DNA of 29,571 nucleotides from GCA-2699445 sp032127075 (lineage in GTDB: Bacteria; Actinomycetota; Actinomycetes; S36-B12; GCA-2699445): positions 1 to 29,571 of the forward strand of contig JAQAZZ010000240.1 of assembly GCA_032127075.1 (NCBI GenBank), in the 5' to 3' direction. The position numbers and the translations under genes were made by a program. Of this stretch, positions 1 through 8,322 are shown piece after piece. The first letter of the stretch is position 1; every line of letters starts with the position of its first letter. The notes beneath the pieces are model-generated. The model did not search any database, had not been told where the DNA came from, and saw nothing but the letters and a program-made list of their open reading frames with translations.

Positions 1-825
1 GCCACCAACGTCACCCCCGGGCGATATCTCATGCTGCAGCAGATGACCGGCGCCCAAGCGGTGGAGCGCATGCTCAACCCCAAGAGCCGAAACGAGAACA
101 CCGTCGTCCTGCCTGAGGGGCTGCGGACCGATCAGGTGGTCGAGATCCTCTCGGATGTAACCGGCAGGAAGAAGTCCGAGTTCATGAACATCATCACCAC
201 CCCCGGCCGACTGGACCTTCCGGAGTGGGCTGAGGGCACGGGCGAGGCGCGCGCCGAGGGATTCTTGTTCCCGGCGACCTATGCGTTCGACAAAGACGCC
301 ACCGCGTCGAAGATCCTCAACGAGCTCGTGGCGAAGTTCAACGAGGTCGCCGCGGAGATCGATTTCGAAGCGCGGGCGAAGGAGACCGGCTACAACCCCT
401 ACGAGGTGCTGACCGTGGCTTCGCTGGTGCAGGCAGAAGCGCCCCCGGAGGATTTCAGGAAGGTGTCGCAGGTTGTCTACAACCGGCTCGATCCGCAGAC
501 CTGGGGCGGGACCTACGGCTATCTCGGGTTCGACTCCACGGTGAACTACGTGCTCAAGCAATCCGAGATCAATCTCAGCGAGTCCGACCGTCGCATCAAC
601 TCCCCGTACAACACCTTCACCGAGCAGCACCAGGGCCTGCCGCCCACACCCATCGAGAACCCCGGTGAGGCGGCCCTGGAAGCCGCGTTGAAACCCGCCG
701 ACGGTGATTGGCTCTACTTCGTCACGGTGGACCCGAACACCGGCAGGACCAAGTTCACCGCGAACTACAACGAGTTCCTCGGGTTCCAAGACGAGTTCGA
801 GGCCTGGTTGCGCGAGAACCAGTGA
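1..825 (+). CDS. mltG: Endolytic murein transglycosylase MltG, 5'-truncated by window edge
   Basis: The frame is open from base 1, so the gene begins upstream and the N-terminal membrane anchor is missing. MltG cleaves nascent glycan strands in the periplasm or outer wall zone and helps set strand length. The visible part starts in the LysM-like region (VTPGRYLMLQQM, then repeated ML.G-type segments). It continues into the YceG catalytic domain: ASLVQAEA carries the conserved Glu, followed by VVYNRL, a D-S-T-V-N-Y segment matching the family's DpTv.Y, the SPYNTF block, GLPPTPI-NPG, and the C-terminal LYFVTVD...F. The stop codon overlaps the GTG start of aroE. An mltG-aroE pair is a common actinobacterial arrangement, which supports both calls. 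Identification is firm; only the 5' end is unknown. Confidence 0.95.
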   Translation, partial: ATNVTPGRYLMLQQMTGAQAVERMLNPKSRNENTVVLPEGLRTDQVVEILSDVTGRKKSEFMNIITTPGRLDLPEWAEGTGEARAEGFLFPATYAFDKDATASKILNELVAKFNEVAAEIDFEARAKETGYNPYEVLTVASLVQAEAPPEDFRKVSQVVYNRLDPQTWGGTYGYLGFDSTVNYVLKQSEINLSESDRRINSPYNTFTEQHQGLPPTPIENPGEAALEAALKPADGDWLYFVTVDPNTGRTKFTANYNEFLGFQDEFEAWLRENQ

Positions 826-1634
826 TACGGCGCCGGGCGGCGGTACTCGGCCATCCCATCTCGCACAGCCTGAGCCCGGTGCTGCACCGGGCTGCCTACG
901 CCGCGCTCGGGCTGGACTGGGCCTACGAGGCGGTTGATGTCACCTCGGGGCAACTCCCGGAGTTCCTCGCCGGAATGGACGAATCGTGGGCCGGGCTGTC
1001 GCTGACCATGCCGCTGAAGCAGACGGTCCTGTCGCTGCTCGCCAGCCAGTCGCAGACCGTGGCCGAGACGGGGGGAGCCAATACGGTGCTGGTGACACCT
1101 GCGGGGTTCGCGGGCCACAACACCGACGTCTACGGGATTGTCACGGCGCTGCGGCGGCATCCCGGATTCACGCCGCCGCGGACGGTGGCGATCATCGGTG
1201 CGGGTGCCACCGCGGCCTCGGCCCTCGTCGCCGCCCGGCAGTTGGGGCCGCGAGCGGTGCGCGTGTGCGCCCGGCGACCGGAGGCGGCAGCGGACCTGGT
1301 TGCCCGCGCGGCCCCGCCTGGTGCGTCGGTTTCAGCCGTCCCCTGGGAGCGGGTCGCCGATGCGTTCTCCGCGGACACGGTGGTGTGCACGCTGCCCGGC
1401 GACGCGGCCGAGGCCCTGACAGGAGCCATCCCCGCATCAGCGGGTCTGCTGTTGGATGTCTCCTACCACCCGTGGCCCACCACTCTGGCGGCGGCGTGGC
1501 AGCGGGCCGGGGGTGCCGTGGTGGCCGGGCACCGGATGCTGCTGTGGCAGGCGGCCCGCCAAGTGGAACTGATGACCGGCCACCCGGCCCCGGTGTCGGC
1601 GATGGCCGAAGCCCTCGACGCGTCGTTGGGCTGA
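822..1634 (+). CDS. aroE: Shikimate dehydrogenase
   Basis: Reduces 3-dehydroshikimate to shikimate with NADPH (shikimate pathway, cytoplasm). The GTG at 822 overlaps the mltG stop as GTGA and gives 270 residues, the usual AroE length; a longer frame upstream only shadows mltG. Visible motifs are GHPISHSLSPVLH (residues 10-22, substrate loop), the catalytic Lys66 in LTMPLK, GANTVL, catalytic Asp102 in GHNTDVYG, the nucleotide-binding IIGAGATAAS (125-134), and a C-terminal GHRMLLWQAARQ block. Lys66 and Asp102 fall almost exactly where the E. coli pair (65/102) lies. The other aro genes follow only after about 10.8 kb, so aroE is separated from its pathway partners. Confidence 0.96.
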   Translation: MIRRRAAVLGHPISHSLSPVLHRAAYAALGLDWAYEAVDVTSGQLPEFLAGMDESWAGLSLTMPLKQTVLSLLASQSQTVAETGGANTVLVTPAGFAGHNTDVYGIVTALRRHPGFTPPRTVAIIGAGATAASALVAARQLGPRAVRVCARRPEAAADLVARAAPPGASVSAVPWERVADAFSADTVVCTLPGDAAEALTGAIPASAGLLLDVSYHPWPTTLAAAWQRAGGAVVAGHRMLLWQAARQVELMTGHPAPVSAMAEALDASLG

Positions 1635-1677
1635 GGATCGCTTCGCAGGCGACGGGTGTCTCCCCAGCAGCTCCGGC

Positions 1678-2013
1678 TCAGCGACCTGGCTGAGGTCCGG
1701 ATTCGGGGTGGCGTTCCGCGTAGCGCTGTTCGGCGCGGTCGTCGCTGAGATAGACCGAGATCGCGTGGCCGATCACACCAAGGCCCCAGAACAGGATCAC
1801 CCAGAACGCCCAGTCCAGACCCAGGACCGGTTGGCCGGTCTGGCCGGTCTGGCCGCCGCGAAGGTCGACCACGACCAGCAGCCCGCACACGAACACATAG
1901 ACCATCAGGTGGTACCAGAAGTCGCGGACCTGCTTGTTCTGCTTCTTGGCGAGCCGCAGCGAACGCTGCTGTTCATCGACTGCGGAGTCGGCGCCTTGCC
2001 GAGAAGAACCCAT
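1678..2013 (-). CDS. Small 2TM-domain membrane protein
   Basis: A 111-residue protein with a basic, soluble N-terminus (about residues 1-30, rich in Q, K and R) and two hydrophobic helices. The first is around YHLMVYVFVCGLLVVVDL and the second around WAFWVILFWGLGVIGHAIS. This is the pattern of the Pfam 2TM family: K..RDFWYHLMVYV, then FW..LFWGLG...H. The start at 2013 is chosen because a clear AAGGAGG lies 4-5 nt upstream; an ATG 21 nt further up would place that site inside the gene. Function is unknown; in some proteins this domain is attached to sensor kinases or DNA-binding domains. It is transcribed away from the threonine-aldolase gene with a 101-nt gap, and converges on aroE. Confidence 0.8.
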   Translation of the reverse strand: MGSSRQGADSAVDEQQRSLRLAKKQNKQVRDFWYHLMVYVFVCGLLVVVDLRGGQTGQTGQPVLGLDWAFWVILFWGLGVIGHAISVYLSDDRAEQRYAERHPESGPQPGR

Positions 2014-2114
2014 GATTCCTCCTTCGCCCGACAATTCCAGCCGACAGCGCCCGCCAGGAGCCCACCAGTGCCGAAAGTCCCGGATCGATGTCCTCGAACC
2101 GGATCAGGGCGTGG

Positions 2115-3155
2115 TCACCCGGGGCCGGTCATCTCGCTGCGCACCGCCTCGGCGAACCGGGCCACATCGTCGTCGGTGGTGTCCCAGGCACACATCCAGC
2201 GGACCTCGCCGGTGGCCTGGTCCCAGGTGTAGAAGTGGAACTGCTCCTGCAGCCGACGGGTCACCGCCTCCGGCAGGACGGCGAACACCGAGTTCGCCTC
2301 GGGAGCCCGGGCGATCGACACTCCCGGGATGTCGGCCACCGCCGAGTGCAGCGCCTGCGCCATGGCGTTTGCATGGGAGGCATTGCGCAGCCACAGGTCG
2401 TCGGTCAGCAGGGCCACCAGTTGTGCGCTGATGAACCGCATCTTGCTGGCCAGCTGCATGGCGGACTTGCGCAGGAACGGCACCCCCGGGGCGTGGTGGG
2501 GGTTGAGCACAATCACCGCTTCCGCGCCCATCGCGCCGTTCTTGGTGCCGCCGAAGGACACCGTGTCCACGCCGATGTCCGTGGTGAAGGAGCGCACCGG
2601 CACCCCCAGGGCGGCTGCGGCGTTGGCGATGCGGGCGCCGTCGAGGTGCACCCGCATGCCGCGATCCTTCGCGCTCGCCACCAGGGCGGTGAGTTCGTCG
2701 ATCGAATACAGCGTGCCCAGTTCCGTGGACTGCGTGACGGTCAGCACCGTCGGTTGGGCTCGGTGCACATCGCCGTAGCCCCAGGCCTGCGTCGCGAGCA
2801 GTTCCGGGGTGAGTTTGCCGTCCGAGGTGGGGATCTGCCACAGCTTCAACCCGGCGACCTTCTCCGGTGCCCCACCCTCGTCGACGTTGACGTGCGCCGA
2901 CTCGGCGCACACCACTGCCTCCCAGGGTCGGGTCATGGCCTGCATGGCGACCACGTTGGCGCCGGTGCCGTTGAAGACCGGGAACACCTCGGCGTGGTCG
3001 CCGAACTGCTGTGCGACCAGTTGCTGGAGTTCCGCCGTTGTGGTGTCGTCGCCGTAGGCGACCTGGTGGCCGACGTTGACGCGGCCGATAGCGGCCATGA
3101 CCTCGGGGTGGACGCCGGCGTAGTTGTCGCTGGCGAAGCCGCGCTCGCCGCTCAT
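2115..3155 (-). CDS. Threonine aldolase-family PLP enzyme (beta-eliminating lyase)
   Basis: A 346-residue fold-type I PLP enzyme of the low-specificity threonine aldolase family, which cleaves L-threonine or L-allo-threonine to glycine and acetaldehyde. Motifs in order are FASDNYAGVHPEV (about 7-19), GDDTTTAELQ (35-44), the FNGTGANVVA block (61-70), ESAHVNVDEGG with the ring-stacking His88, HLDGARIANA (170-179) with the cofactor-contacting Asp, and FGGTKNGAMGAE with the Schiff-base Lys205. The start overlaps the SDR stop as TGATG, so the two are translationally coupled. True substrate preference cannot be read from sequence. Related beta-eliminating lyases with another role are an alternative, but the coenzyme-site motifs fit threonine aldolase well. 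Confidence 0.88.
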   Translation of the reverse strand: MSGERGFASDNYAGVHPEVMAAIGRVNVGHQVAYGDDTTTAELQQLVAQQFGDHAEVFPVFNGTGANVVAMQAMTRPWEAVVCAESAHVNVDEGGAPEKVAGLKLWQIPTSDGKLTPELLATQAWGYGDVHRAQPTVLTVTQSTELGTLYSIDELTALVASAKDRGMRVHLDGARIANAAAALGVPVRSFTTDIGVDTVSFGGTKNGAMGAEAVIVLNPHHAPGVPFLRKSAMQLASKMRFISAQLVALLTDDLWLRNASHANAMAQALHSAVADIPGVSIARAPEANSVFAVLPEAVTRRLQEQFHFYTWDQATGEVRWMCAWDTTDDDVARFAEAVRSEMTGPG

Positions 3156-3865
3156 CAGGGGCTCAGGTCGATGTAGGCGCCGTTGGCCAGCGAATCGTCG
3201 GTCAGCAGTTGCTTCACCGTGGCGCCGAGGGCGTCGGTGTCAGTGAACCCGGTGTAGGAACGATCGGGGTTCGCCTCACGCATGGCGGCGTCCACCAGGG
3301 CCATCACCGCGAGGATCGCCGCTCGCGCGGAGGTGCCCTCGAACGCCGCGCCCAGGGTGCGGACCCAGTTCTCCGCCGCTGACTTCAGGCTGGCGTAGGC
3401 GGCGTTGCCGGGTTTCGGGTTGCGCACCGCAGTGCTGGTGACCATGAAATAGCGCCCGTGCGGTGCAGCGGCGAGGGGTTCGCGGAACGCGACGCTGGTG
3501 GTCTGCACCGTGGTCACGATGCCAGGCATCAGTTCCCGCCATTGGCCGATGGAATCCGCATCGACGGTGCGGGATCCCCGCCAGCCCCCCACAAGGTGGA
3601 CGACGGCATCGATGTGGCCACGGCGGGTCAGCACATCGTCGCGGAACGCCTGGACGGCGGCCAGGTCGGTCAGATCGACGACCACCGCCTCCGCCGAGCC
3701 GCCGGCTGCGACCACGGGATCCGCCGCTGCCTGGGCGAACTCCAGTTCCCGGTCGACGATCACCAGATGCGCCGTGTCGGTCAGGGCGCGCGCCACGCCG
3801 CGGCCGCCCATCCCGGCGCCGAGCACCACCACGACCGGTCGGTCGGCGTCATTCGGCTCGCTCAT
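3155..3865 (-). CDS. SDR-family NAD(P)-dependent oxidoreductase
   Basis: A 236-residue short-chain dehydrogenase/reductase. The Rossmann N-terminus is slightly atypical: VVVVLGAGMGGRGVA (11-25) instead of TGxxxGIG. The rest is orthodox: acidic D38 ending beta-2, which suggests a preference for NAD(H), VVDLTD (62-67), HLVGGW at the NAG position, Ser144 in MVTST, and the catalytic YASLK with Tyr157 and Lys161. The family ends with a substrate region and the usual NGAYIDLSP tail. It sits between the DUF6421-like gene (ATGA overlap) and the threonine-aldolase gene (TGATG overlap), so the three should be co-translated and probably serve one pathway. The substrate is not identifiable. Confidence 0.88.
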   Translation of the reverse strand: MSEPNDADRPVVVVLGAGMGGRGVARALTDTAHLVIVDRELEFAQAAADPVVAAGGSAEAVVVDLTDLAAVQAFRDDVLTRRGHIDAVVHLVGGWRGSRTVDADSIGQWRELMPGIVTTVQTTSVAFREPLAAAPHGRYFMVTSTAVRNPKPGNAAYASLKSAAENWVRTLGAAFEGTSARAAILAVMALVDAAMREANPDRSYTGFTDTDALGATVKQLLTDDSLANGAYIDLSP

Positions 3866-5955
3866 GCCGCTGCTCCCGTCATACCCCTGGTTGATTCGAT
3901 CGTGCCGGCGAGTTTCTTCCGCAGGGCCTCGTAGAACACGTTCAGCGGGAACTCGTCGGGCAGAACAGCATCGACAGCGGCCTTGGTCTCCGGCGGCAGG
4001 GCCTCACCGCCCTTGACCCACACGGATGCAGGATGCGGCTCCACGAGGCCCTTGACGAATGCGTGGGCCGCCAGCCAATGGCCGAGCCGACTGCGGTCGA
4101 TGCCGTCGCGGTAGAGCTCCTCCACCCGCTCGCAGAGCTCCACAACACTGTCCTGCACGCGGTTCCAATCCAGCCGCAGCGTGTTGTCGGTCCAGTTGAG
4201 AACACCCTGCTTGTGCAGCCAGGCGAACAGGATCTGCCCGCCGAGACCGTCGTAGTTGCGCACCCGCTCCCCAGAGGTCGGGAATCGGAACAGCCGGTCG
4301 AACAGAATCGCGTAACGCACGTGCGGGGCCAAGGTGACGCCCTTGCGCTCCAGGGCCGCGGTCTCGCGGAATGTGGTGAGGTCGCAGCGCAACTCCTCCA
4401 AGGCGTACATCCAATACGGCATCCGCTGTTTGATCATGAACGGGTCGAACGGCAGGTCGCCGTGGCTGTGGGTCCGATCGTGGACCAGGTCCCACAACAC
4501 GTATGTCTCCTGGGCCAACTGCTGATCACTGAGCAGCAGCTCCGCATCCGGGGGCAGGGGGAGGCCGAGCAGGTCGGCGGCGCTGGCGGACACGGCACGG
4601 AACCTCGCCGCCTCCCGGTCGCAGAAGATTCCGCCCCACGTGAACCGCGGCGTCTCCCTGGTGGCTACGGTCTCGGGGAACAGAACCGCGGAGTGGGTGT
4701 CGTAGCCGGCGGTGAACGCCGCGAACTCGATGGGAACAAAGGCAGCGTTGTCGTAGCCGCCCGCTTCCAAGTCGGCGATCCACTGCGGCCACACCGTGCG
4801 GGTGATGACCGCCTCGACGTTGCGGTTCGGGTTTCCGTTCTGCGTGTACATCGGGAACACGACGAGGTGCTCCACCCCGTCGCGACGATCGGTCTCCGGG
4901 TGGAACAGCAGCAGCGAATCGAGGAAGTCCGGCACTCCCATGCCCTCCGCCGACCAGCGTCGGAAGTCCGCCACCGTTGCGTCGAGGTGCTCCTGCTGGT
5001 GCGGGTACCCCGGGGCCATCTCCTCGATCGCCGCCGTGATGTCCGCCACGGCCAGTTGGCCGGCCTCCCGGTCCGCCTCGGCCACCGATCCGTCCTTGGC
5101 CTGCAGCGGCCGCAGCCTTTCCACCGCTGCTTCCAGCCGCAGCCAGGAGGCGGAGGGTTCCCGCTGGCCGGACGCGGCTGCGGCGGGAGCGGTGCGACCG
5201 GCGGCGGTCCACACGACGAGGTTGTGCCACAGGGTCAAGTTGTCCACATCCGCGATGGAGTCGTCCCCGAAGACGTCGGAGTCGGCCAGAACGGCAACGC
5301 GGCCGCGGCCGGCCAGCGAGCCGGCGATCAGCGGGGCGTCAGGCGGTGACGCGGAACTGCCGCTTCGCGCGAAGACGACGATGTCGTCGTCGGACTCCGC
5401 CGCCGGCGCCAGCGCCCCCGCGCGGTACAGGCAGGCGTTGCGGACCCCGGCCCACACATCCCAGCGATGGCCGGCCACAGGCTGGGGCAGCACCCATGTC
5501 GGGACATCCCGCAGCCGATGGACCGGATCCTGGACGGTCGTGTTCACGATGTCGAGGCCGAACCGCGCGGTGATGTCACCCAGCGAATTTCCGTATTTCG
5601 GCTGTTCGGTTTCGGCCAGGACCACCAATCCGCCGCCGCTTCGGACGAACACTTCGATGGCGGCGATCTCGTCGGCGGAGTAGACGGGCGAACCCTCGCC
5701 GGTGGTGGCCTCCCACTCGTCGGTCGAACAGTGCGGCAGCACCAGGACGTCCGCGTCGGCCAGGACTTCCGCGGTGATGGGGCCGGCGACGTGCAGGGAG
5801 ACCGGGAAGCCCGATGCCGATAGCGCGCCTGCCGCCGTGGTGTATCCGGCGTCGCCCGGGTTGGCCGGATTCATCCGCGCGGCAACCTCGGTGCGGGCCG
5901 ACCATGCCTGCCGATGGGACTCATCGATCAACACCCGTGCCAAATCCCGCATCAT
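3862..5955 (-). CDS. DUF6421-like protein with N-terminal amidotransferase-like domain
   Basis: A 697-residue protein, first of a coupled three-gene set. Residues 1-255 look like a class-I glutamine-amidotransferase/ThuA-type alpha-beta domain: ADVLVLPH (68-75), FVRSGGGLVVLAE (103-115), and an AVLADSDVFGDD segment followed by NLVVW (221-249). No Cys-His-Glu triad is evident, so it is probably a binding domain. Residues about 270-690 resemble, from memory, the actinobacterial DUF6421 family. This half contains VFPMYTQNGNPNRN (366-379), an aromatic stretch, and HDRTHSHG (492-499) followed by EELRCD (520-525). The HDxxH plus later Glu/Asp pattern resembles a zincin metal site. GGAAGGGG lies about 5 nt before the first ATG; an adjacent second ATG is equally possible. 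Function is unknown. Confidence 0.75.
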   Translation of the reverse strand: MMRDLARVLIDESHRQAWSARTEVAARMNPANPGDAGYTTAAGALSASGFPVSLHVAGPITAEVLADADVLVLPHCSTDEWEATTGEGSPVYSADEIAAIEVFVRSGGGLVVLAETEQPKYGNSLGDITARFGLDIVNTTVQDPVHRLRDVPTWVLPQPVAGHRWDVWAGVRNACLYRAGALAPAAESDDDIVVFARSGSSASPPDAPLIAGSLAGRGRVAVLADSDVFGDDSIADVDNLTLWHNLVVWTAAGRTAPAAAASGQREPSASWLRLEAAVERLRPLQAKDGSVAEADREAGQLAVADITAAIEEMAPGYPHQQEHLDATVADFRRWSAEGMGVPDFLDSLLLFHPETDRRDGVEHLVVFPMYTQNGNPNRNVEAVITRTVWPQWIADLEAGGYDNAAFVPIEFAAFTAGYDTHSAVLFPETVATRETPRFTWGGIFCDREAARFRAVSASAADLLGLPLPPDAELLLSDQQLAQETYVLWDLVHDRTHSHGDLPFDPFMIKQRMPYWMYALEELRCDLTTFRETAALERKGVTLAPHVRYAILFDRLFRFPTSGERVRNYDGLGGQILFAWLHKQGVLNWTDNTLRLDWNRVQDSVVELCERVEELYRDGIDRSRLGHWLAAHAFVKGLVEPHPASVWVKGGEALPPETKAAVDAVLPDEFPLNVFYEALRKKLAGTIESTRGMTGAAA

Positions 5956-6121
5956 CCACCCCTTCCAGTCGGTGTGACTCGAGGCTACATCCGCCTATCG
6001 CCATGGTCGCGCCATCGGCGGAATGCCCACTCCATCGTCCGCGTGGCGGGAACGTGCGGCTCGCGGTCACGTCCGCGGCGGGGATGGCTGCCGATTCTGG
6101 TATGAACAGTTGGGGGCTGGT
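5956..6121. promoter_or_regulatory. Divergent promoter region between minus DUF6421 set and plus metallophosphoesterase set
   Basis: A 166-nt non-coding gap separating two divergently transcribed operons, so both promoters should lie here. I could not pick out a convincing -35/-10 pair for either direction. Next to the plus-strand start it holds a 20-bp tandem duplication, described separately. Confidence 0.5.
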
Positions 6122-6136
6122 ATGAACAGCTCGGGG
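6097..6136 (+). repeat. Tandem duplication of a 20-bp start-codon segment
   Basis: Two head-to-tail copies of a 20-bp unit, 6097-6116 and 6117-6136, both opening CTGGTATGAACAG and differing only near the end. Each contains an ATG, at 6102 and 6122. Because the unit is not a multiple of three, the first ATG opens a 7-codon frame (MNSWGLV) whose TGA overlaps the second ATG, the probable start of the metallophosphoesterase. Confidence 0.85.
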
Positions 6137-7969
6137 GCGTCTGAGCGGGAGGGAGCAGCGTTGGTGGAACTGTCCCGCCGCGAGTTCCTGGCAGCAACCG
6201 CCGGGCTCGCCGCCGCATGGGGCCTCTCCCGCGATCTGCTCGGCAGCGCATTGGCGGAACCCGCTCAGCCTGCGGAGGTCCCCAGCACCCTGCTGCAGAC
6301 CATCCGGCAACGAACCGTCGGCACGGGGCAATACCGGACGCTTGCCGCCTCGCCGGGGGAGACCTACATCCCTCGCTACGACCTGCTCGGCCGGGCGGCG
6401 GATTCCGCGAGGGCCACCCGGCGGCGCTCACTGGTCTACCTGGGCCACATGTCCGACATCCACATCATCGACAGCCAATCGCCGGCACGCCTGGAACCGC
6501 TGCAACAGCTCAGCCCGACCCTGTGGCAAGGCGCCTGCCGGCCGCAGGACGCCCTCACCGTCCACGTGCAGGCTCAGATGGTCGAGGCTATGGCCGCAGC
6601 CCGGTACAGCCCGCTGACCGGGGAACCGATGGCCGCCATGTTCAACACCGGGGACAGCGCCGACATGCATTCCGACAACGAACTGCGCTGGTACATCGAC
6701 ATCATGGACGGCAGAACCGTCACCCCCAACAGCGGCGAACCGGGCCGCTACGAGGGTCCGCAGGCATGGGCGGAGGCCGACTATGCCTATCACCCCGACG
6801 ACCCCTCGGGCGACCGGTTCGGCCCCTACGGATTCCCCGCCATCCCCGGGATGCTCACCGCCGCGGTGTCGCAGCCGGTGGAGTCGCCCGGCATGCCGGT
6901 GCCCTGGTACGCCGTCTACGGCAACCACGACGCGCTGTACTACGGCACGGTCCCCATCGACGCGGGACTTCGCGCCCTGGCGCTGGGGGAGCGCAAGCCG
7001 GTGACGCCGGAAGCGCTGGGACCGAACTACCTCGCCGGCTGGGCGCAGGACTCATCCGTGCTGGGCCGGCTCCAGCACAGCCTCAGCACCCAGTTCGGCC
7101 AGCAGTTCGGGTGGCAGGCCGGCTGGCAGACCGTCACCCCCGACCCGGGCCGGGAGCTGTACCAGCAACAGCAGTTCATGGCGGCGCATCTGGCCACGGC
7201 GGAGAACCCGGGCCCGATCGGCCACGGGTTCACCCAGCAGAATCTCGATACGGGCCAGACCTACTGGTCGGCCGATGTCGGGGCGAACCTGCGGCTGTTC
7301 GGCCTCGACACCTGCAATCAGGTGATGGGCGCCGACGGCGCGGTGCCGCAGGAACAGTTCGACTGGCTCAAACGCGAACTCGGCAGCACGCAGGACGCGG
7401 GGAAGCTCGCAATCGTGATCAGCCACCACAACAGCAAGACCCTCGAGAACGGGGCCGTGGCGGCCTTTGCGCCCGAAGGGGGCCTGGTCCACACCGAAGA
7501 GTTCGTCCAGGGCCTGCTGGAACACCCCAACGTCATCGCATGGTGCAACGGCCATACCCATATCAACACGATCACGGCGCACCCGCGCTCCGACGGCGAC
7601 GGTGGGTTCTGGGAGATCACCACGGCGTCGTGCATCGACTTCCCGCAGCAGCAGCAGGTGCTGGAGATCGTGGACAACACCGACGGCACCATCTCGATCT
7701 TCACGACAGTCCTGGACCATGCCAGTGCCGCGTCGTGGCGCGAGGGAGACCTGTCACAGCGTGGGCTGGCGTCGTTGAGCCGGGAGTTGGCCGGCAACGA
7801 TTGGGTGGCCGACCCGTTGCTGCGGCTCGGATCGCCCCTGGACCGCAACTGCGAACTGCTCCTGCCCGCGCCCTTCGACATGGCAAAGATCACCGACACC
7901 GCGCTGGCGAAGGAGACCGCCGCCCACAAGGCCCGGCTCGCGGCCTACGAGTTCGGCGGTCAGCCATGA
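6122..7969 (+). CDS. TAT-exported metallophosphoesterase (TIGR03767/PPA1498 type)
   Basis: A 615-residue calcineurin-like phosphoesterase. The start at 6122 yields a short n-region and a twin-arginine signal, SRREFLAAT with RR at 19-20, then a hydrophobic stretch ending near SALAEPA, so it should be exported folded. The metal motifs are widely spaced: SDIHIID (111-117), NTGDSAD (175-181), YGNHD (266-270), ISHHNS (433-438), and NGHTHIN (476-482). Long inserts between these motifs plus a TAT signal are the described hallmark of the TIGR03767 family, first noted in Propionibacterium acnes. The substrate is unknown. A shorter start inside the signal would destroy the RR motif. The stop overlaps the lipoprotein start as ATGA, which links it to the two genes downstream. 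Confidence 0.9.
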   Translation: MNSSGASEREGAALVELSRREFLAATAGLAAAWGLSRDLLGSALAEPAQPAEVPSTLLQTIRQRTVGTGQYRTLAASPGETYIPRYDLLGRAADSARATRRRSLVYLGHMSDIHIIDSQSPARLEPLQQLSPTLWQGACRPQDALTVHVQAQMVEAMAAARYSPLTGEPMAAMFNTGDSADMHSDNELRWYIDIMDGRTVTPNSGEPGRYEGPQAWAEADYAYHPDDPSGDRFGPYGFPAIPGMLTAAVSQPVESPGMPVPWYAVYGNHDALYYGTVPIDAGLRALALGERKPVTPEALGPNYLAGWAQDSSVLGRLQHSLSTQFGQQFGWQAGWQTVTPDPGRELYQQQQFMAAHLATAENPGPIGHGFTQQNLDTGQTYWSADVGANLRLFGLDTCNQVMGADGAVPQEQFDWLKRELGSTQDAGKLAIVISHHNSKTLENGAVAAFAPEGGLVHTEEFVQGLLEHPNVIAWCNGHTHINTITAHPRSDGDGGFWEITTASCIDFPQQQQVLEIVDNTDGTISIFTTVLDHASAASWREGDLSQRGLASLSRELAGNDWVADPLLRLGSPLDRNCELLLPAPFDMAKITDTALAKETAAHKARLAAYEFGGQP

Positions 7970-8322
7970 CGTTCACACCCGCGATGGGGGTTGTGCTGGG
8001 GGGTGCGGGGTTGCTGGCGCTGTCGGCCTGCGCGGTGACCACACAGGTGGATGCCCTGCAACCGGTCGCGGGCGATGCCGTGACCGGCGTGACCGTCGCC
8101 GCAGCAGATGTCCTGATCAGCCAAGGCGTGGCCATCAAGGTGGTCCCGGTGTGCCGTTTCGGTTCGGGCCGCTACGTCTGCAGCGGCGAGACCATGTCCG
8201 GCGACAAGATCCGGATCACCGCCGAGGGTGAGGATCCACAGACGATGAGGGTCATGGTCGCCGACGAGCCCGTGTACACCGGGTCCATCGACGAGGTCTT
8301 GACGAGGGCGGCGCGACGATGA
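7966..8322 (+). CDS. Small secreted lipoprotein, unknown function
   Basis: A 118-residue protein with a signal peptide ending in lipobox LSAC, giving lipid-modified Cys22, so it should be anchored on the outer face of the membrane. The mature part has a beta-rich look with a VCRFGSGRYVCSG segment holding two cysteines eight residues apart (a possible disulfide) and ends in a helical EVLTRAARR. It vaguely resembles DUF4333-type small actinobacterial lipoproteins, but I do not assign it. It overlaps the metallophosphoesterase stop and the next membrane gene's start by 4 nt each, so the three are probably made together. Confidence 0.8.
   Translation: MTFTPAMGVVLGGAGLLALSACAVTTQVDALQPVAGDAVTGVTVAAADVLISQGVAIKVVPVCRFGSGRYVCSGETMSGDKIRITAEGEDPQTMRVMVADEPVYTGSIDEVLTRAARR

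Noticed and set aside
1630..1682. Possible terminator between aroE and the 2TM gene (GCTGAG/CTCAGC)
   Set aside because: Only 6 bp with a 41-nt loop, no stable inner stem and no T-tract.
2014..2114. Possible remnant coding segment between the threonine-aldolase and 2TM genes
   Set aside because: One minus frame reads plausibly for about 30 codons but has no start of its own and no recognisable family; GC bias explains it.
2088..3176. Long plus-strand open frame (362 codons) opposite the threonine-aldolase gene
   Set aside because: Mirror of a well-supported enzyme on the minus strand; its translation is rich in H, R, G, D and V with no motif, typical of GC-rich antisense frames.
4033..5349. 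438-codon plus-strand frame opposite the DUF6421-like gene
   Set aside because: Antisense shadow; biased composition, no domain, and the minus frame has coherent motifs and coupling.
6217..7965. Upstream part of the long frame that ends at the lipoprotein stop
   Set aside because: Runs out of frame through the metallophosphoesterase gene; only the part from the ATG at 7966 shows a signal peptide and lipobox.
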